Assembly (NCBI GenBank): GCA_050179685.1
Contig: JBFXEW010000022.1
Location: 1-64,000, forward strand
Origin: GWE2-40-63 sp050179685
Lineage (GTDB): Bacteria; Bacteroidota; Bacteroidia; Bacteroidales; SZUA-534
DNA length: 64,000 bases
Direction of reading: 5' to 3'
Shown here: in pieces, positions 41,664 to 51,900 of the stretch
How positions within the stretch are numbered: the stretch's first letter is position 1
Layout: every line of letters starts with the position of its first letter
Made by a program: the position numbers and the translations under genes
The notes under the pieces: model-generated
Seen by the model: only the letters and a program-made list of their open reading frames with translations
The model's database searches: none
What the model was told of the DNA's origin: nothing

Positions 41664-41739
41664 ATAATTGTAACCATCGAATCAACGCTTCGTCCATAAT
41701 GCATCTGAAAAAAGAGTAAAAATTGAAATCCTGATACAC

Positions 41740-43044
41740 ATGAAAAAAATCGTAGTTTTTGCAATCATCTTATTAATTGTTGGACTGGTTAATTTAAGTG
41801 CGCAGCAAATTTCTGATGACCTAAAAAAGCAAACCATTAATAAAATTGCAGAGGAACTTCAGCTTTCATATATCGATGAAAATAAAGCTATTGAGATGGC
41901 AAAGACCCTAAACAGGTTTTTGAAAAGCGGAGTTTATGAGTCGGTAACTAGTGGTGAAGATTTTGCCTTGAAGCTGACAAGCGATTTACGAGCGGTATCG
42001 AACGATTTGCATTTGTCGGTAAGGTATTTTGCCGAGGCACAAGCCAAAACTGACCATACAAAGGAAACCAATTCGGAAGAACAGAAGCGGATAGATGAAG
42101 TTCTAAAAGCGGCAAATTACGGTATTAAAAGTAAGAAGATTCTGGATGGAAATATTGCATATCTTGAAATACCTCTTTTTGGACCTCTCGATTTGTGTGC
42201 CGACACCCTGATTGCTGCCATGCAATTTGTTGCAGAAACCGATGCTTTGATAATTGATTTGCGCAATTGCCGCGGAAGTATGGATGCTTACACCATTCCA
42301 TTTTTGTGTGCTTATTTTTTCGACGAACCGGTTCATTTGTTTAGCTTCGAGAATCGGGAAAAACAAAGCCTGAAACAATTTTGGACAGCAGCCTGGGTTC
42401 CGGGTAATCGTTATACTAAAAAACCCATATATATTTTAACCAGCGGACGCACTTTCTCGGGAGGCGAAGAACTGGCTTACGATTTAAAACACCTGCAAAG
42501 AGCAACGCTGGTGGGTGAAGTTACAAAAGGAGGTGCTAATCCTACCTATCCGGTTTACCTGAATCCGCATTTTTCAATTTCTATTCCGAAAGAACGCTCA
42601 ATAAATGCGGTAACAAACACAAATTGGGAGCAAACCGGTGTAATTCCCGATGTTGAAATGGAATCGCGCAAAGCGCTTTACGGAACCCATTTGTTGGCTT
42701 TGGAAAATTTAAAGTCTAATGCAGTTGATAAGAAAAGCAGAGCCAAACTCGATTCGTTAATTAATCAGTTGGAAAACGAGCGCCCTGTATATAAAAAGGT
42801 AGTTTTTAAGTTAAATGGTTATAAGGATGCAAAAAAAGTAATGCTAATTGGTTCGTTTAATTTTTGGGACGGGAATAAAAACCCGATGACCTTTGACGGA
42901 CAAGCCTGGTTTTGTGAAGTGTCAGTCGATCCAGGCATGGTAGCTTATAAATTCATTGTCGACGGGAAATATATTTTAGATCCTGATAACCCCGGCACCA
43001 TAAAAGATGGTGATTACATAAATTCAGTAATTGAAGTGTTTTAG
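41740..43044 (+). CDS. S41-family peptidase fused to a glycogen-binding-like module
   Basis: The 434-residue exported protein has a signal peptide (~1-21, VNLSAQ). It continues with an N-terminal helical domain and an S41 core of the IRBP/tail-protease type (~55-310): LIIDLRNCRGS, then ILTSGRTFSGGEELAYDL with the candidate nucleophile Ser and VGEVTKGGANP. The last ~85 residues (KKVMLIGSFNFWDGNKNPMT, MVAYKFIVDGKYILDPDNPG) form an AMPK-type glycogen-binding/CBM48-like domain. The fusion suggests that proteolysis or a lytic-fold activity is targeted to alpha-glucan, though the module can also be structural. It ends back to back with plsC. Confidence 0.8.
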   Translation: MKKIVVFAIILLIVGLVNLSAQQISDDLKKQTINKIAEELQLSYIDENKAIEMAKTLNRFLKSGVYESVTSGEDFALKLTSDLRAVSNDLHLSVRYFAEAQAKTDHTKETNSEEQKRIDEVLKAANYGIKSKKILDGNIAYLEIPLFGPLDLCADTLIAAMQFVAETDALIIDLRNCRGSMDAYTIPFLCAYFFDEPVHLFSFENREKQSLKQFWTAAWVPGNRYTKKPIYILTSGRTFSGGEELAYDLKHLQRATLVGEVTKGGANPTYPVYLNPHFSISIPKERSINAVTNTNWEQTGVIPDVEMESRKALYGTHLLALENLKSNAVDKKSRAKLDSLINQLENERPVYKKVVFKLNGYKDAKKVMLIGSFNFWDGNKNPMTFDGQAWFCEVSVDPGMVAYKFIVDGKYILDPDNPGTIKDGDYINSVIEVF

Positions 43045-43767
43045 TTATTGAGCAAACTCATGCAGTTTTTGGTCAATGGTATTTTTAATGATGCCCATAA
43101 GTTGGTGAGCATCGTTGGCTAATGCCGGTTTACCAAACCACAGCAATGCAGTTGTTTTTCGTTTGCCCATTTGCCTGAAAAAATGGAACAAAAAAGGGTC
43201 ATCACCAATCCATGCATCGTTTTTATCGGTTAAATGAATGGCGCAGGGAAGAATAGGTGCCTGATGCTGAACGGCAACGGCAAAAGTTCCTCCTTTAAAA
43301 TTTCCGGTCAGTGGCCCCGGGTAAGTGGTCCCTTCAGGAAAAACAATAACAGAATTTCCATTTTTCACTTCTTTACCAATCAGAGACATAGTGTGCATTA
43401 AACTTTTTGCATTACTTCGGTCAACCAGAATCATTCGGGCAACTTTTGTAGCCTGCCCAATTACCGGCCAGCGGCTCAGTTCTTTTTTGCTAACAATAGC
43501 TGCCGGGTGCATCGATAAAATCAACATTACATCGAGGTAACTCCGGTGATTCGCCATAATTATTACCGGTTCATCAGGCAATTGCCCATAAAAATCGATT
43601 TTAACCGAAAGAATTTTAACCGAAGTTTTTGCCCATTGTTTAACCATTCGCTCGCTGGTTTTTACACGGTTGCGACTCACATAAAAGCAAAGCATTCCCA
43701 GCATCCACCAAAAAGTAGTAAATAAGGTAAGTAAGCTAAGACGGAAAAATGCGGTAAGAAACTTCAT
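43045..43767 (-). CDS. plsC: 1-acyl-sn-glycerol-3-phosphate acyltransferase
   Basis: The 240-residue membrane-bound enzyme adds the second acyl chain to lysophosphatidate in phospholipid synthesis. The catalytic HX4D motif is NHRSYLD near residue 73, and the glycerol-phosphate-binding motif VFPEGTTYPG is near 142. One or two N-terminal membrane helices (LSLLTLFTTFWWMLGMLCFY) anchor it. Its stop codon abuts the stop of the convergent S41 gene without a spacer. Substrate could be another lysolipid, such as lyso-ornithine lipid. Confidence 0.88.
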   Translation of the reverse strand: MKFLTAFFRLSLLTLFTTFWWMLGMLCFYVSRNRVKTSERMVKQWAKTSVKILSVKIDFYGQLPDEPVIIMANHRSYLDVMLILSMHPAAIVSKKELSRWPVIGQATKVARMILVDRSNAKSLMHTMSLIGKEVKNGNSVIVFPEGTTYPGPLTGNFKGGTFAVAVQHQAPILPCAIHLTDKNDAWIGDDPFLFHFFRQMGKRKTTALLWFGKPALANDAHQLMGIIKNTIDQKLHEFAQ

Positions 43768-43895
43768 GCTTTTGGTTTATGCGCTTTCTACTGCTCACAA
43801 AGCTAAGTAAAGTTTGTAAAAATGAAAACAGGGCTGCAATTCACGAACGGTAAATTGAAGCTCACCTGCCTAAAAATGAAGTTCACAGTTAATGC

Positions 43896-43927
43896 ATTGA
43901 AAACCAAATGGTGTGATACTATTTTTG
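43896..43927 (+). promoter_or_regulatory. Candidate promoter of the small secreted protein gene
   Basis: ATTG (43896-43899) and TATTTTTG (43920-43927) are 20 bases apart and match the -33/-7 pattern except for one -33 base. The start codon is at 43971. Confidence 0.5.
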
Positions 43928-43970
43928 AATCGTAATTAAAACATTTTATTAACAGTTAAAACCTTGTACG

Positions 43971-44399
43971 ATGAAAACTAAACTTTTTTTAACCCTGACT
44001 TTTGTGGCGCTGACTTTAGTAAGTTTGAATGCCCAAACCACAAAAACCGTAAGCAATCCCGCATGTAAAGCCGATGTGCAGTTAAATGCCAGCAATCAGG
44101 TGGTTGTTCGTTACCTCGACACCAATAATCAAAAGATTAAGGTTTTGGTTTACGGCGAAAATGGACAACGCCTGCATGGCAAAACCTTTAAAACCGATGG
44201 TATGTTGAAAGTAACCTACGACGCCAAAAACCTTCCTTCAGGTTTACTTACTTTCAATGTGGTTTGCAATAATCAACTGGCTTGTTCCGAGTTGGTAACT
44301 GTTGCTACCGATGGAACCATAGCCATTCCTAAGCCAATTTTTGCAGCCACAGAATCATTACCTGAGAACACTATGGTAATGATAAACGATAAACAATAA
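43971..44399 (+). CDS. Small secreted protein of unknown function
   Basis: The 142-residue protein has a signal peptide (1-21, cleavage after SLNAQ) and a beta-sandwich-like domain (VVVRYLDTNNQKIKVLVYGE, GMLKVTYDAKNLPSGLLTFN). It resembles the fibronectin-like or T9SS-tail fold in layout but lacks the type A sorting signature. Three or four cysteines could form disulfides. It comes 63 bases before the LytS/LytTR pair and may be a regulated output or an accessory, which is not shown by sequence. Confidence 0.6.
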   Translation: MKTKLFLTLTFVALTLVSLNAQTTKTVSNPACKADVQLNASNQVVVRYLDTNNQKIKVLVYGENGQRLHGKTFKTDGMLKVTYDAKNLPSGLLTFNVVCNNQLACSELVTVATDGTIAIPKPIFAATESLPENTMVMINDKQ

Positions 44400-44462
44400 G
44401 TGAAAGCACTTTTTCAAAATGAATTAATACTTAAATTAGCAAACAATAATTAAGCGGAGCCA

Positions 44463-44545
44463 ATGGAATATCAATCGATAATAAAAAACGCTAAAACAAG
44501 AATATCGGCAGCATTGCTTGTCGGTATTCTTTTTAAGTTTTTTTT
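44463..44545 (+). other. Frame-shifted 5' part of the LytS-like kinase gene
   Basis: An ATG at 44463 opens a frame encoding a plausible kinase N-terminus (MEYQSIIKNAKTRISAALLV, then GILFKFFF). At the T8 tract 44538-44545 it would have to shift. With one T fewer it reads straight into the kinase frame as KFFSDVIFGLLYKNY, completing the first membrane helix. The shift could be an assembly error, a true mutation, or polymerase slippage at the homopolymer. Confidence 0.5.
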
Positions 44546-45528
44546 CCGATGTTATTTTTGGTTTGCTTTACAAAAACTACGCAATTTTTCAGCCAATTTA
44601 TGGTTACCTGTATGCTATAATTCTGGCTTTGCTGGCGCTGTATTTATTTTATTATATTGAGCTGTGGCTGAATAAAAAAAGTCCCTGGCAGACTTCAATT
44701 TTAAAGCGTTTTGTCATTCAACTGGGGCTCGAATCGCTCACAATTTTTACCTTATTTATTGTTTTGCGATGGATTCTCTTGTGGGTATTTTACAACAATG
44801 CCCTGGTGGTTTTAACCGATGAGTTTATTTTAATTGCCACTGTGGTTTTGGTAACTTTTATTTACAATGTGTTGAATCTGGGTTCTTTTTTACTTTTTGA
44901 ATGGCGTTATTCCTTGGCCGAGTTGGAGCGTTTTAAAAAGGAAAATGCCGAATCAAAATTTGAGGCGCTCCAGAATCAGGTAAACCCGCATTTTTTATTC
45001 AACAGTTTGAATACTCTTTCGTCGCTTATGTATCACAATGTTGATGCGGCGGCAAAGTACATCCGTCAATTATCGCAGGTTTATCGCTATGTTTTGGAAA
45101 ACAGCAACAATGAACTGGTTACGCTGAAACAGGAATTAGAGTTTATTGATGCTTACGAATTTCTCTTGAGCTTGCGTTTTACCGATAGAATTCACTTTAC
45201 ACGTACTATTGCTCCCGGACAGGAACAAATGCTGATCGCACCGATGACTCTCCAAATTCTGGTCGAGAATGCAGTTAAACACAATATTATCAGTTCAAAA
45301 AAGCCCTTGCTTATTTCTATCGATGCCAACGATGCCTGGATTTCAGTAAGCAATAACCTGCAACTGAAACAAGCTGAGGGCTATTCTTCGGGACAGGGAT
45401 TAAACAATATTGAAAGTCGTTACCGCTTTTTGACTGAAAAAAATATGCGAATCGAAAAAAGCGAAGAACTATTTAAAGTAGAAATTCCTTTGATTCATCC
45501 AGGGGAAAAAACTAAAATGGATACCTGA
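44518..45528 (+). CDS. LytS-type sensor histidine kinase (His_kinase family)
   Basis: As read, the frame starts at a TTG (44518), giving 336 residues; the real start is more likely ATG 44463 with a frameshift in the T8 tract. About four membrane helices cover residues 1-135. The cytoplasmic core is the LytS/YehU type: phospho-acceptor segment LQNQVNPHFLFNSLNTLSSL near residue 162, N-box LQILVENAVKHNI and G-box GQGLNNIESRYRFL. It overlaps the LytTR regulator by one base (TGATG), so the two form a two-component pair. Confidence 0.85.
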   Translation: MSVFFLSFFSDVIFGLLYKNYAIFQPIYGYLYAIILALLALYLFYYIELWLNKKSPWQTSILKRFVIQLGLESLTIFTLFIVLRWILLWVFYNNALVVLTDEFILIATVVLVTFIYNVLNLGSFLLFEWRYSLAELERFKKENAESKFEALQNQVNPHFLFNSLNTLSSLMYHNVDAAAKYIRQLSQVYRYVLENSNNELVTLKQELEFIDAYEFLLSLRFTDRIHFTRTIAPGQEQMLIAPMTLQILVENAVKHNIISSKKPLLISIDANDAWISVSNNLQLKQAEGYSSGQGLNNIESRYRFLTEKNMRIEKSEELFKVEIPLIHPGEKTKMDT

Positions 45529-46304
45529 TGCTACACGTATTAATTATTGAAGACGAACCCTTTGCACAAAATGAATTGCAACGATTGTTGCAAAATATCA
45601 GCAAAGAATTTTCGGTGCTCGACTGCCTTGAATCGGTTGAAGATGCCGTAGCCTGGTTTAATTCGCATGAAGCACCCGATGTGGTATTTTGCGACATTCA
45701 ATTGGCCGATGGGTTGAGTTTCGAGATTTTTACGCAGGTAAAAGTTAAGGCTCCGGTAATTTTTACCACGGCTTACGACACCTATGCCATTGAAGCTTTT
45801 AAAGTTAACAGCATCGATTATTTATTAAAACCCATTGAACCAAATGCCTTAAACAGCGCCTTGGAAAAACTGGAGGCTATGAAAGAACAGTTTTCAGGAA
45901 ATGAACAACTTTTGTCGAACAATCAGCTCGATAATTTACTGGCTTTGGTGCAAATGCCACAAACATATAAAAACCGAATGTTGGTTAAGATAGGGGACCA
46001 GTATAAATTTATTCCGGTTGCCGATGTAGCTTATTTTTATGCCGAAGATAACGAGGTGCTTTTAATGACAAGCGAAAAAAAACGTTATGTTATCGATTAT
46101 TCCATCGAGCAATTGGTTTCGATGCTCGACCCTAATCTGTTTTATCGTTTGAACCGCAGTTTTTTAAGCAACAAAGAGGCAATTGTAAAAGTGCATCGTT
46201 ACTTTAACAGCAGATTAAAAATTGATTTGCAACCCGAAGCCGACACTGAAGTATTGGTGAGCCGGGTAAAAGTTGCTGAATTCTTAAACTGGATGGAGCG
46301 CTAG
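45528..46304 (+). CDS. LytTR-family response regulator
   Basis: The 258-residue protein has an N-terminal receiver (IIEDEPFAQNEL, phospho-acceptor Asp in VVFCDIQLADG near residue 56, conserved Lys in SIDYLLKPIEPN near 105). The C-terminal LytTR DNA-binding domain (~145-255) includes ADVAYFYAEDNEVLLMTSEK and YRLNRSFLSNKEAIVKVHRY. It is translationally coupled to the upstream LytS-like kinase. Targets are unknown; the adjacent starch-binding-like lipoprotein gene at 46399 is a candidate. Confidence 0.92.
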   Translation: MLHVLIIEDEPFAQNELQRLLQNISKEFSVLDCLESVEDAVAWFNSHEAPDVVFCDIQLADGLSFEIFTQVKVKAPVIFTTAYDTYAIEAFKVNSIDYLLKPIEPNALNSALEKLEAMKEQFSGNEQLLSNNQLDNLLALVQMPQTYKNRMLVKIGDQYKFIPVADVAYFYAEDNEVLLMTSEKKRYVIDYSIEQLVSMLDPNLFYRLNRSFLSNKEAIVKVHRYFNSRLKIDLQPEADTEVLVSRVKVAEFLNWMER

Positions 46305-46398
46305 AAATGATTGCTTGAACGTATCAAATAAATATTCAAAGCGTATTTTGAATCGGGCTGAAAAATGAAAACAGTGAGAGATTAATTAAGATTATACT

Positions 46399-48066
46399 AT
46401 GAATAACATACAATTCTATATTAAGTGGTTGGTTTTATTTCTGCTAATGTTTGGCATGCTGTCGTGCAATCAGGTGGTGCTAAAAATTGACGAAGTGCCG
46501 GCCAATACGCCTAAAGGAACAGCAATTTATGTTACCGGTAATTTTAATCGCTGGGATCCGGGCGATCCGCGTTTTCAGCTCAACCTGAATACCGACGGGA
46601 CTTATTCGGTTCAATTGCCCCAAACTTTTGGAAATGTTGAATATAAATTTACCCGCGGCGACTGGACAACCGTAGAAACCGATCGCTGTGGAAATCAGAC
46701 AGAGAACCGGTTTTTTTCGGTACGAACCCGTGACACCTTAAACCATTTTATTGAAAGTTGGAACGATTTGGACCCATTGAATTGTGATTCGGTTACTATT
46801 GTAGTTACGAAAATACCGGCCAACACTCCAAACAACGATACCATAAGAATTGCCGGTAGTTTTAATGCCTGGAATCCGGGTGTTGATGCGGCATACATCC
46901 TGAAAAAAGATGAAATAAAAAATTGGTACAAAGTTACGGTTCCGCGAATATCGTGGAGTGGAAATGCCAGCGGTTTGTTAACCTATAAATTTATTCGCGA
47001 CGATTTGAACGAGGCTGAAGCCGATAAATTTGGCCGCGAAATGGAACCACGCATACTCGATTTCAGAAGAGGCGATTCTGTTTTTGTAAGCATCGATAAT
47101 TGGATTGATTTGGCCGATCCAAATCTTAGTCAGGTTACCTTTATTTTGAAATCGGTTCCTGAAAACACACCGGCTAACGACCCGGTTTATCTGGTCGGAA
47201 ACTTCAATAACTGGAATCCCGGCGATAAAAAGTATCGGTTTAAAAAGAATAATGAGGGCCTGTTTCAGTTAAGCATCCCCCGGGAGCGCTATGGCTTGTC
47301 GTTTAAGATTACCCGAGGTAGTTGGGAAAGTGAATTTGCTGATGCCTGTGGTAACAAACTGCCCAATCAGGACTACAATTACGATGAAGTGGATACCCTG
47401 TTTATTACCGTAGAAAGCTGGATTGATTTGCGGAAAAAAATTAATCCTTATGTACATTTAGTTCTGGATGAAATTCCGGCAAACACACCCGAAAATGCGG
47501 AGCTTTTTTTGGATTATTTTGAGTTTTTTGCCGGTGAAAAACAAGCGGGTTATGCTTTTACTCAGGATGAAAGGGGAAATTATGTATTAAAAATTAAACG
47601 CAACAAACTTGTTGCTGGCTTTGTAGTTACCCGGGGTTCTCATGTTACCCAGGAAGTTGATGCCCGGGGAAATTTTATCAGTCCCAGGTATTTTCAACAT
47701 ACTTGCAGCGATTCCATTTTCTTAAAAGTGGCAGCCTGGAACGATAAATATAGTGTTCAGGAGCCAATGATAACCTTGAGTATTGTTTCTTATCCAGATT
47801 ATACTCCGGTAAACGATGTACTTTACCTGGCAGGTTTATTCAACGGCTGGAATCCGGGTGATGCAGATTTTACTTTTACTAAAGACAAAAAGGGAACTTA
47901 TACCATCCAGGTTCCTTTGCGCTGGCTGGCTTCCGGTTTTAAAATTACCCGCGGAAGCTGGCGAACCGGTGAGGCAAAGGCTAACGGCAATTTTGTGCCC
48001 AATCGTTATTATACCGGTCAGGCCAAAGAATTAACCATTGAAATTAAGGGTTGGGAAGATAAATAA
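46399..48066 (+). CDS. Lipoprotein of five tandem starch/glycogen-binding-like repeats
   Basis: The 555-residue lipoprotein (lipobox FGMLSC, Cys 23) consists of five repeats of ~105 residues beginning near residues 26, 131, 246, 352 and 458. Each starts with a PxNTP motif followed by GNFNxWxPGD and ends with KxTRGxW...A...GN, the layout of CBM20/CBM48-type beta-sandwich modules. Repeats 1, 2, 3 and 5 keep the GxFNxWNPG loop; repeat 4 has lost it (FLDYFEFFAGEKQAG). No enzyme domain is attached. It probably binds alpha-glucan or protein at the cell surface. It lies after a LytS/LytTR pair and shares its strand with rluA-like. Confidence 0.75.
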   Translation: MNNIQFYIKWLVLFLLMFGMLSCNQVVLKIDEVPANTPKGTAIYVTGNFNRWDPGDPRFQLNLNTDGTYSVQLPQTFGNVEYKFTRGDWTTVETDRCGNQTENRFFSVRTRDTLNHFIESWNDLDPLNCDSVTIVVTKIPANTPNNDTIRIAGSFNAWNPGVDAAYILKKDEIKNWYKVTVPRISWSGNASGLLTYKFIRDDLNEAEADKFGREMEPRILDFRRGDSVFVSIDNWIDLADPNLSQVTFILKSVPENTPANDPVYLVGNFNNWNPGDKKYRFKKNNEGLFQLSIPRERYGLSFKITRGSWESEFADACGNKLPNQDYNYDEVDTLFITVESWIDLRKKINPYVHLVLDEIPANTPENAELFLDYFEFFAGEKQAGYAFTQDERGNYVLKIKRNKLVAGFVVTRGSHVTQEVDARGNFISPRYFQHTCSDSIFLKVAAWNDKYSVQEPMITLSIVSYPDYTPVNDVLYLAGLFNGWNPGDADFTFTKDKKGTYTIQVPLRWLASGFKITRGSWRTGEAKANGNFVPNRYYTGQAKELTIEIKGWEDK

Positions 48067-48084
48067 CTATTTGACTTAGAAGAA

Positions 48085-48990
48085 TTGATTGAAAAACAGG
48101 AATATATTGTTCATGAAAGTGCGCAATCGTTACGTTTGCTCGATTATGTGATTCAATTTGTTCCTGCGGTATTGTCGCGAAATGGAGCGAAAAATGCCAT
48201 AAAAAATGGAAGCATTCTTTTAAATGGTAAACCTGCTGAAGGAAGCCGTTTTGTAAAAGTCGGCGATAAAATAGCTTTTGTGCCTTCGGAACCGCTTCCT
48301 TCAAAGGTTTTTAAGCTAAGCCTGCCTGTGTTTTACGAAGACGATTACCTGGCTGTAATAAATAAACCGGCAGGCTTTGGTGTGAGCGGCAATTATTTCA
48401 GAACCATTGAAAATGCCTTACCATTTAATTTGAAGCCATCGCTCCAGGCTGATGCTTTATTAAACCCACGTGCAGTTCACCGGCTCGATAACCAAACCAG
48501 TGGCTTGCTGTTGATAGCAAAAACAACTTTGGCCCGTATAAATTTGGGAGCCCAGTTTGAACAGAAAAATGTTCACAAGACTTATTTTGCGCTTGTTGCC
48601 GGTGCTTTATCAGCAAGAGGGAACATTTGTTTTCCGATAGATTCAAAAGAAGCACTAACCGAATACGTAGTTATTCAGCAAGTTGATTCGGTGAAATATC
48701 ATAAAATTTCGCTGGTAAAACTAATTCCGCATACCGGACGAACGCATCAGTTGCGTATTCATTTAAGCCGCCTGGGGCATCCTATTTTAGGCGATAAACT
48801 TTATACACAGAATTTACCTGTTTTAAATGGTAAGGGCCTGTTTTTGGCTGCGCTGGAATTGAGTTTTACGCATCCAATTTCAAACGAATATTTGAGTTTT
48901 ACGCTTGAACTTCCGCATAAATTTTCTGCATTTATAAAGAAGGAGCAGAGCCGCTACAAAAATAGCGGAAACCCAAATGGGAAAAACTAA
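48085..48990 (+). CDS. RluA-family pseudouridine synthase
   Basis: The 301-residue enzyme isomerises uridine in rRNA or tRNA. It has an N-terminal S4-like RNA-binding part (LSRNGAKNAIKNGSILLNGK) and the catalytic domain with HRLDNQTSGLLLIAKT near residue 132, which contains the essential Asp. A second motif is LIPHTGRTHQLRIHLSRLGH near 212. The start is TTG at 48085, because an in-frame stop lies just upstream (48064) and no ATG intervenes. It follows the repeat lipoprotein by 18 bases and may share its transcript. Exact RNA target is unknown. Confidence 0.9.
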   Translation: MIEKQEYIVHESAQSLRLLDYVIQFVPAVLSRNGAKNAIKNGSILLNGKPAEGSRFVKVGDKIAFVPSEPLPSKVFKLSLPVFYEDDYLAVINKPAGFGVSGNYFRTIENALPFNLKPSLQADALLNPRAVHRLDNQTSGLLLIAKTTLARINLGAQFEQKNVHKTYFALVAGALSARGNICFPIDSKEALTEYVVIQQVDSVKYHKISLVKLIPHTGRTHQLRIHLSRLGHPILGDKLYTQNLPVLNGKGLFLAALELSFTHPISNEYLSFTLELPHKFSAFIKKEQSRYKNSGNPNGKN

Positions 48991-48994
48991 AGTA

Positions 48995-51900
48995 TTAATC
49001 TATGCCAGGTTTGGCTGGCAGGGTAAAGTGAAAAGTGGTTCCTTTTCCGTACACACTCTCGACCCATATGTTGCCCTGATTAATTGACACAAACTCCTTG
49101 CAGAGCAAAAGTCCTAAACCACTGCCTTTTTCGTTGTGAGTACCTAACGAAGTCTGAAGGTATTTGTTGGTGAACAGTTTTTCCTGAATTTGTGGGGTAA
49201 GTCCAACCCCGTTATCCATTACACTGAACTGAACTGAATTTTCGGAAATTGTGCTTGTAACTTCAATATTTCCAAGCATATCGGTGAATTTTATGGCATT
49301 CATAATCAGGTTTCTGAAAATGGTACGTACCATATTTGCATCGGCATAAACGGTTAAACTGGGCGGAATTTTAATTTTAATGGAAATATTTTTCTTTTGA
49401 GCCAAAGGTTCGGCCAGTTTTAGTACATCTTTTAGTATGGGTAAAATTTCAATTACATCGGGTTCAAAATTTATAACTCCCATTTGGGTTTTCGACCAGT
49501 TTAAAAGGTTCTCGAGCAAATCGTAAGTGTTTTTTGCCATTTCGTTTAACGCCTGCAATACCTTTTGCCGGCGATTCTCGTCGTATAACTCCGGTTTGTT
49601 TGAAAGGTTTTCGAGCATGGCTTTAAAGTTACCCATGGGGCTGCGTAAATCGTGTGCCACTATGGAAAACATTTTGTCCTTATCGGTATTTAATTTTTCG
49701 AGCACATCTTTTTGTTCAGCCAGTTTTTCGGCCTGGCTTTGTATTTCCTGTTTTTGTTCTTCCAGTGTTTTATTTTTTAACATTACCTGATGGGTGCGTC
49801 TTTTTACCAAAGCTTCGAGTATTTGTTGCCGGTATTTGTATTGCCGCACTCTAATTTTATAGATTAAAAAAACCAATCCCAGCAGAAAAACGCCCAGTAA
49901 TCCGTAGAAGGTATAAGTTTGAAAAAAGCGGGGCTTGATGGTAAAATAAACCGAATCGCCGGTTTCGTTCCATATATTGTTATTGTTCGATGCAAGAACT
50001 TTAAAGGTATAAGAACCGGGTGCCAGGTTTGTAAACGATACGGTTCGGGTTCCCCGGGCATCAACAAAATAGTCGTCGTAACCAATCAATTGGTATTTGA
50101 ATTGGTTTTTCTGAGGTTCCAGCAGGCTTAATGCTGTAAATTCAAAAGTAAGCCGGTTTTTTCCCGGTGGAATTATTATTGGCTGATGCAAATCGACAGG
50201 CTGATTATTAACAAAAAGGTTTTCGATAATTACATTAGGCACTTTGGTGTTTTGAATTTTAATGTCCGGATTTACCTGAACAACCCCTTCAATGGTTGGA
50301 AAAAGCAAACTGCCGTCTGTTGCTTTTATTGACAAAGCATTGGCGTTGCATTCTTCGTGCTGCATACCGTCTTTTTGAGTGTATAAAATGCAGCTTATTT
50401 GGTTTTGTGGGTTGTATTGAAAATGGTTTAGAATTTCATTTTTATTCAGCTTCATTATTCCTGATGCACTCGGCAGCCATAAATTTCCCAGATTATCTTC
50501 CAGCACATCGTAAGGCGAATCGTCTTCCAAACCATTGTTTACGGTTAAAACCCTGATGGAGTCGTTTTTTACAAGTACCAGACCACCATTCATGGCAATC
50601 CACAGGTTTAGTTCGGCATCCCTATAGGTATTAAAGATTATATTTGAGGGTAGTCCGCTGGTTTTATCCAAAACCTGAATTACCGTATCGTTTTCAATTA
50701 CAAAGAGCCCTCCATCGTTGGTTCCCACGTACATTTTTCCGTCGTATTCATTAATCGACATTACCAACAGTGAATTAAATCCGCTTGAATTGTCGAATAT
50801 TTTCAGGGTCCCTTCGGGGTTCATTTTTAGCAATCCATGGTTTCGGGTTCCAATCCAAAGGTTTTTTTCGGAGTCTTCAAATGTTATGCGAATTTTACTC
50901 GATGGAAAACCATTTTTTGGATGAAAAAAATACTCTTTCCCGTTGGGTTCAATTTTTAATAGCCCGTTATAGCTCGATATCCAAAGATTTTTCCGGCTGT
51001 CTTTTAGTATGTGCCGGATTCTCGAATTTTTTAGCTTGTGTTTTGTCTGATATGGTTTTATCCTGCCGTTTTCAAGTTGGTCGATGGCTCCATTATCAAA
51101 GCCGATAAGGAAATGTCCGGGGTCAACCTCAATAACGGAATTCACAACCTTTCCCCTTAGTCCAACCGATTGATGGTAGTTAATAAACATTCCGTCTTTA
51201 AGTTGAATAATACCACCTTTGTAATTGGTTAGCCAAAGGCTTCCTTCATGATCAATTGTGAGACTGTTAATAAAACAGGAAGGCAAACCTAAAGCTTTAT
51301 CGAGATGCTCCACACGCATGGTTTCCGAATCAATCCGGAAGAGGCCGCTACTGGCGCCAATCCAGATGTTTCCGGTGGAATCCTGAGTAATGCTGTTAAC
51401 GGTGGCAATATTAGGAATATCAAGCGACTTAAATTGTTTTCCATCGAATAAAAACAATCCCTGACTGGTTCCTATCCAAAGCTGATTTTTTTTACAACGA
51501 AATATGGTATAAACCCAAAGGGCATCGTTGTATTTTTCCGGAGGAATTTGTTCTAGTTTGCCATCTTTAAACACAAATAAACCGTGGCCCAGGGTTCCAA
51601 AGTAAATTGCGCCGTCGGCTCCTTCTTCTATGGTTCTTACCTCAATATCCTGCAAGGGCTTATGCCATTTTAGGAGTTCAAATTGCTGGCCGTCGTATAT
51701 AAACCAACCTTTTTCGGGCGAAGCTGACCAAATATTGTTTGCCGAATCGATATAAATAGCCCGGAAAATATTTTCGATTCCCTGATTTAATCCATGAGAT
51801 ATAAATTTCCCTTCTTTGTACGAAATTAATCCACTTCCCTGGGTGGTTATCCAAAGTGTTCCAAAATGGTCTTCTTTTATCCGACCCGTAATGTTCGATT

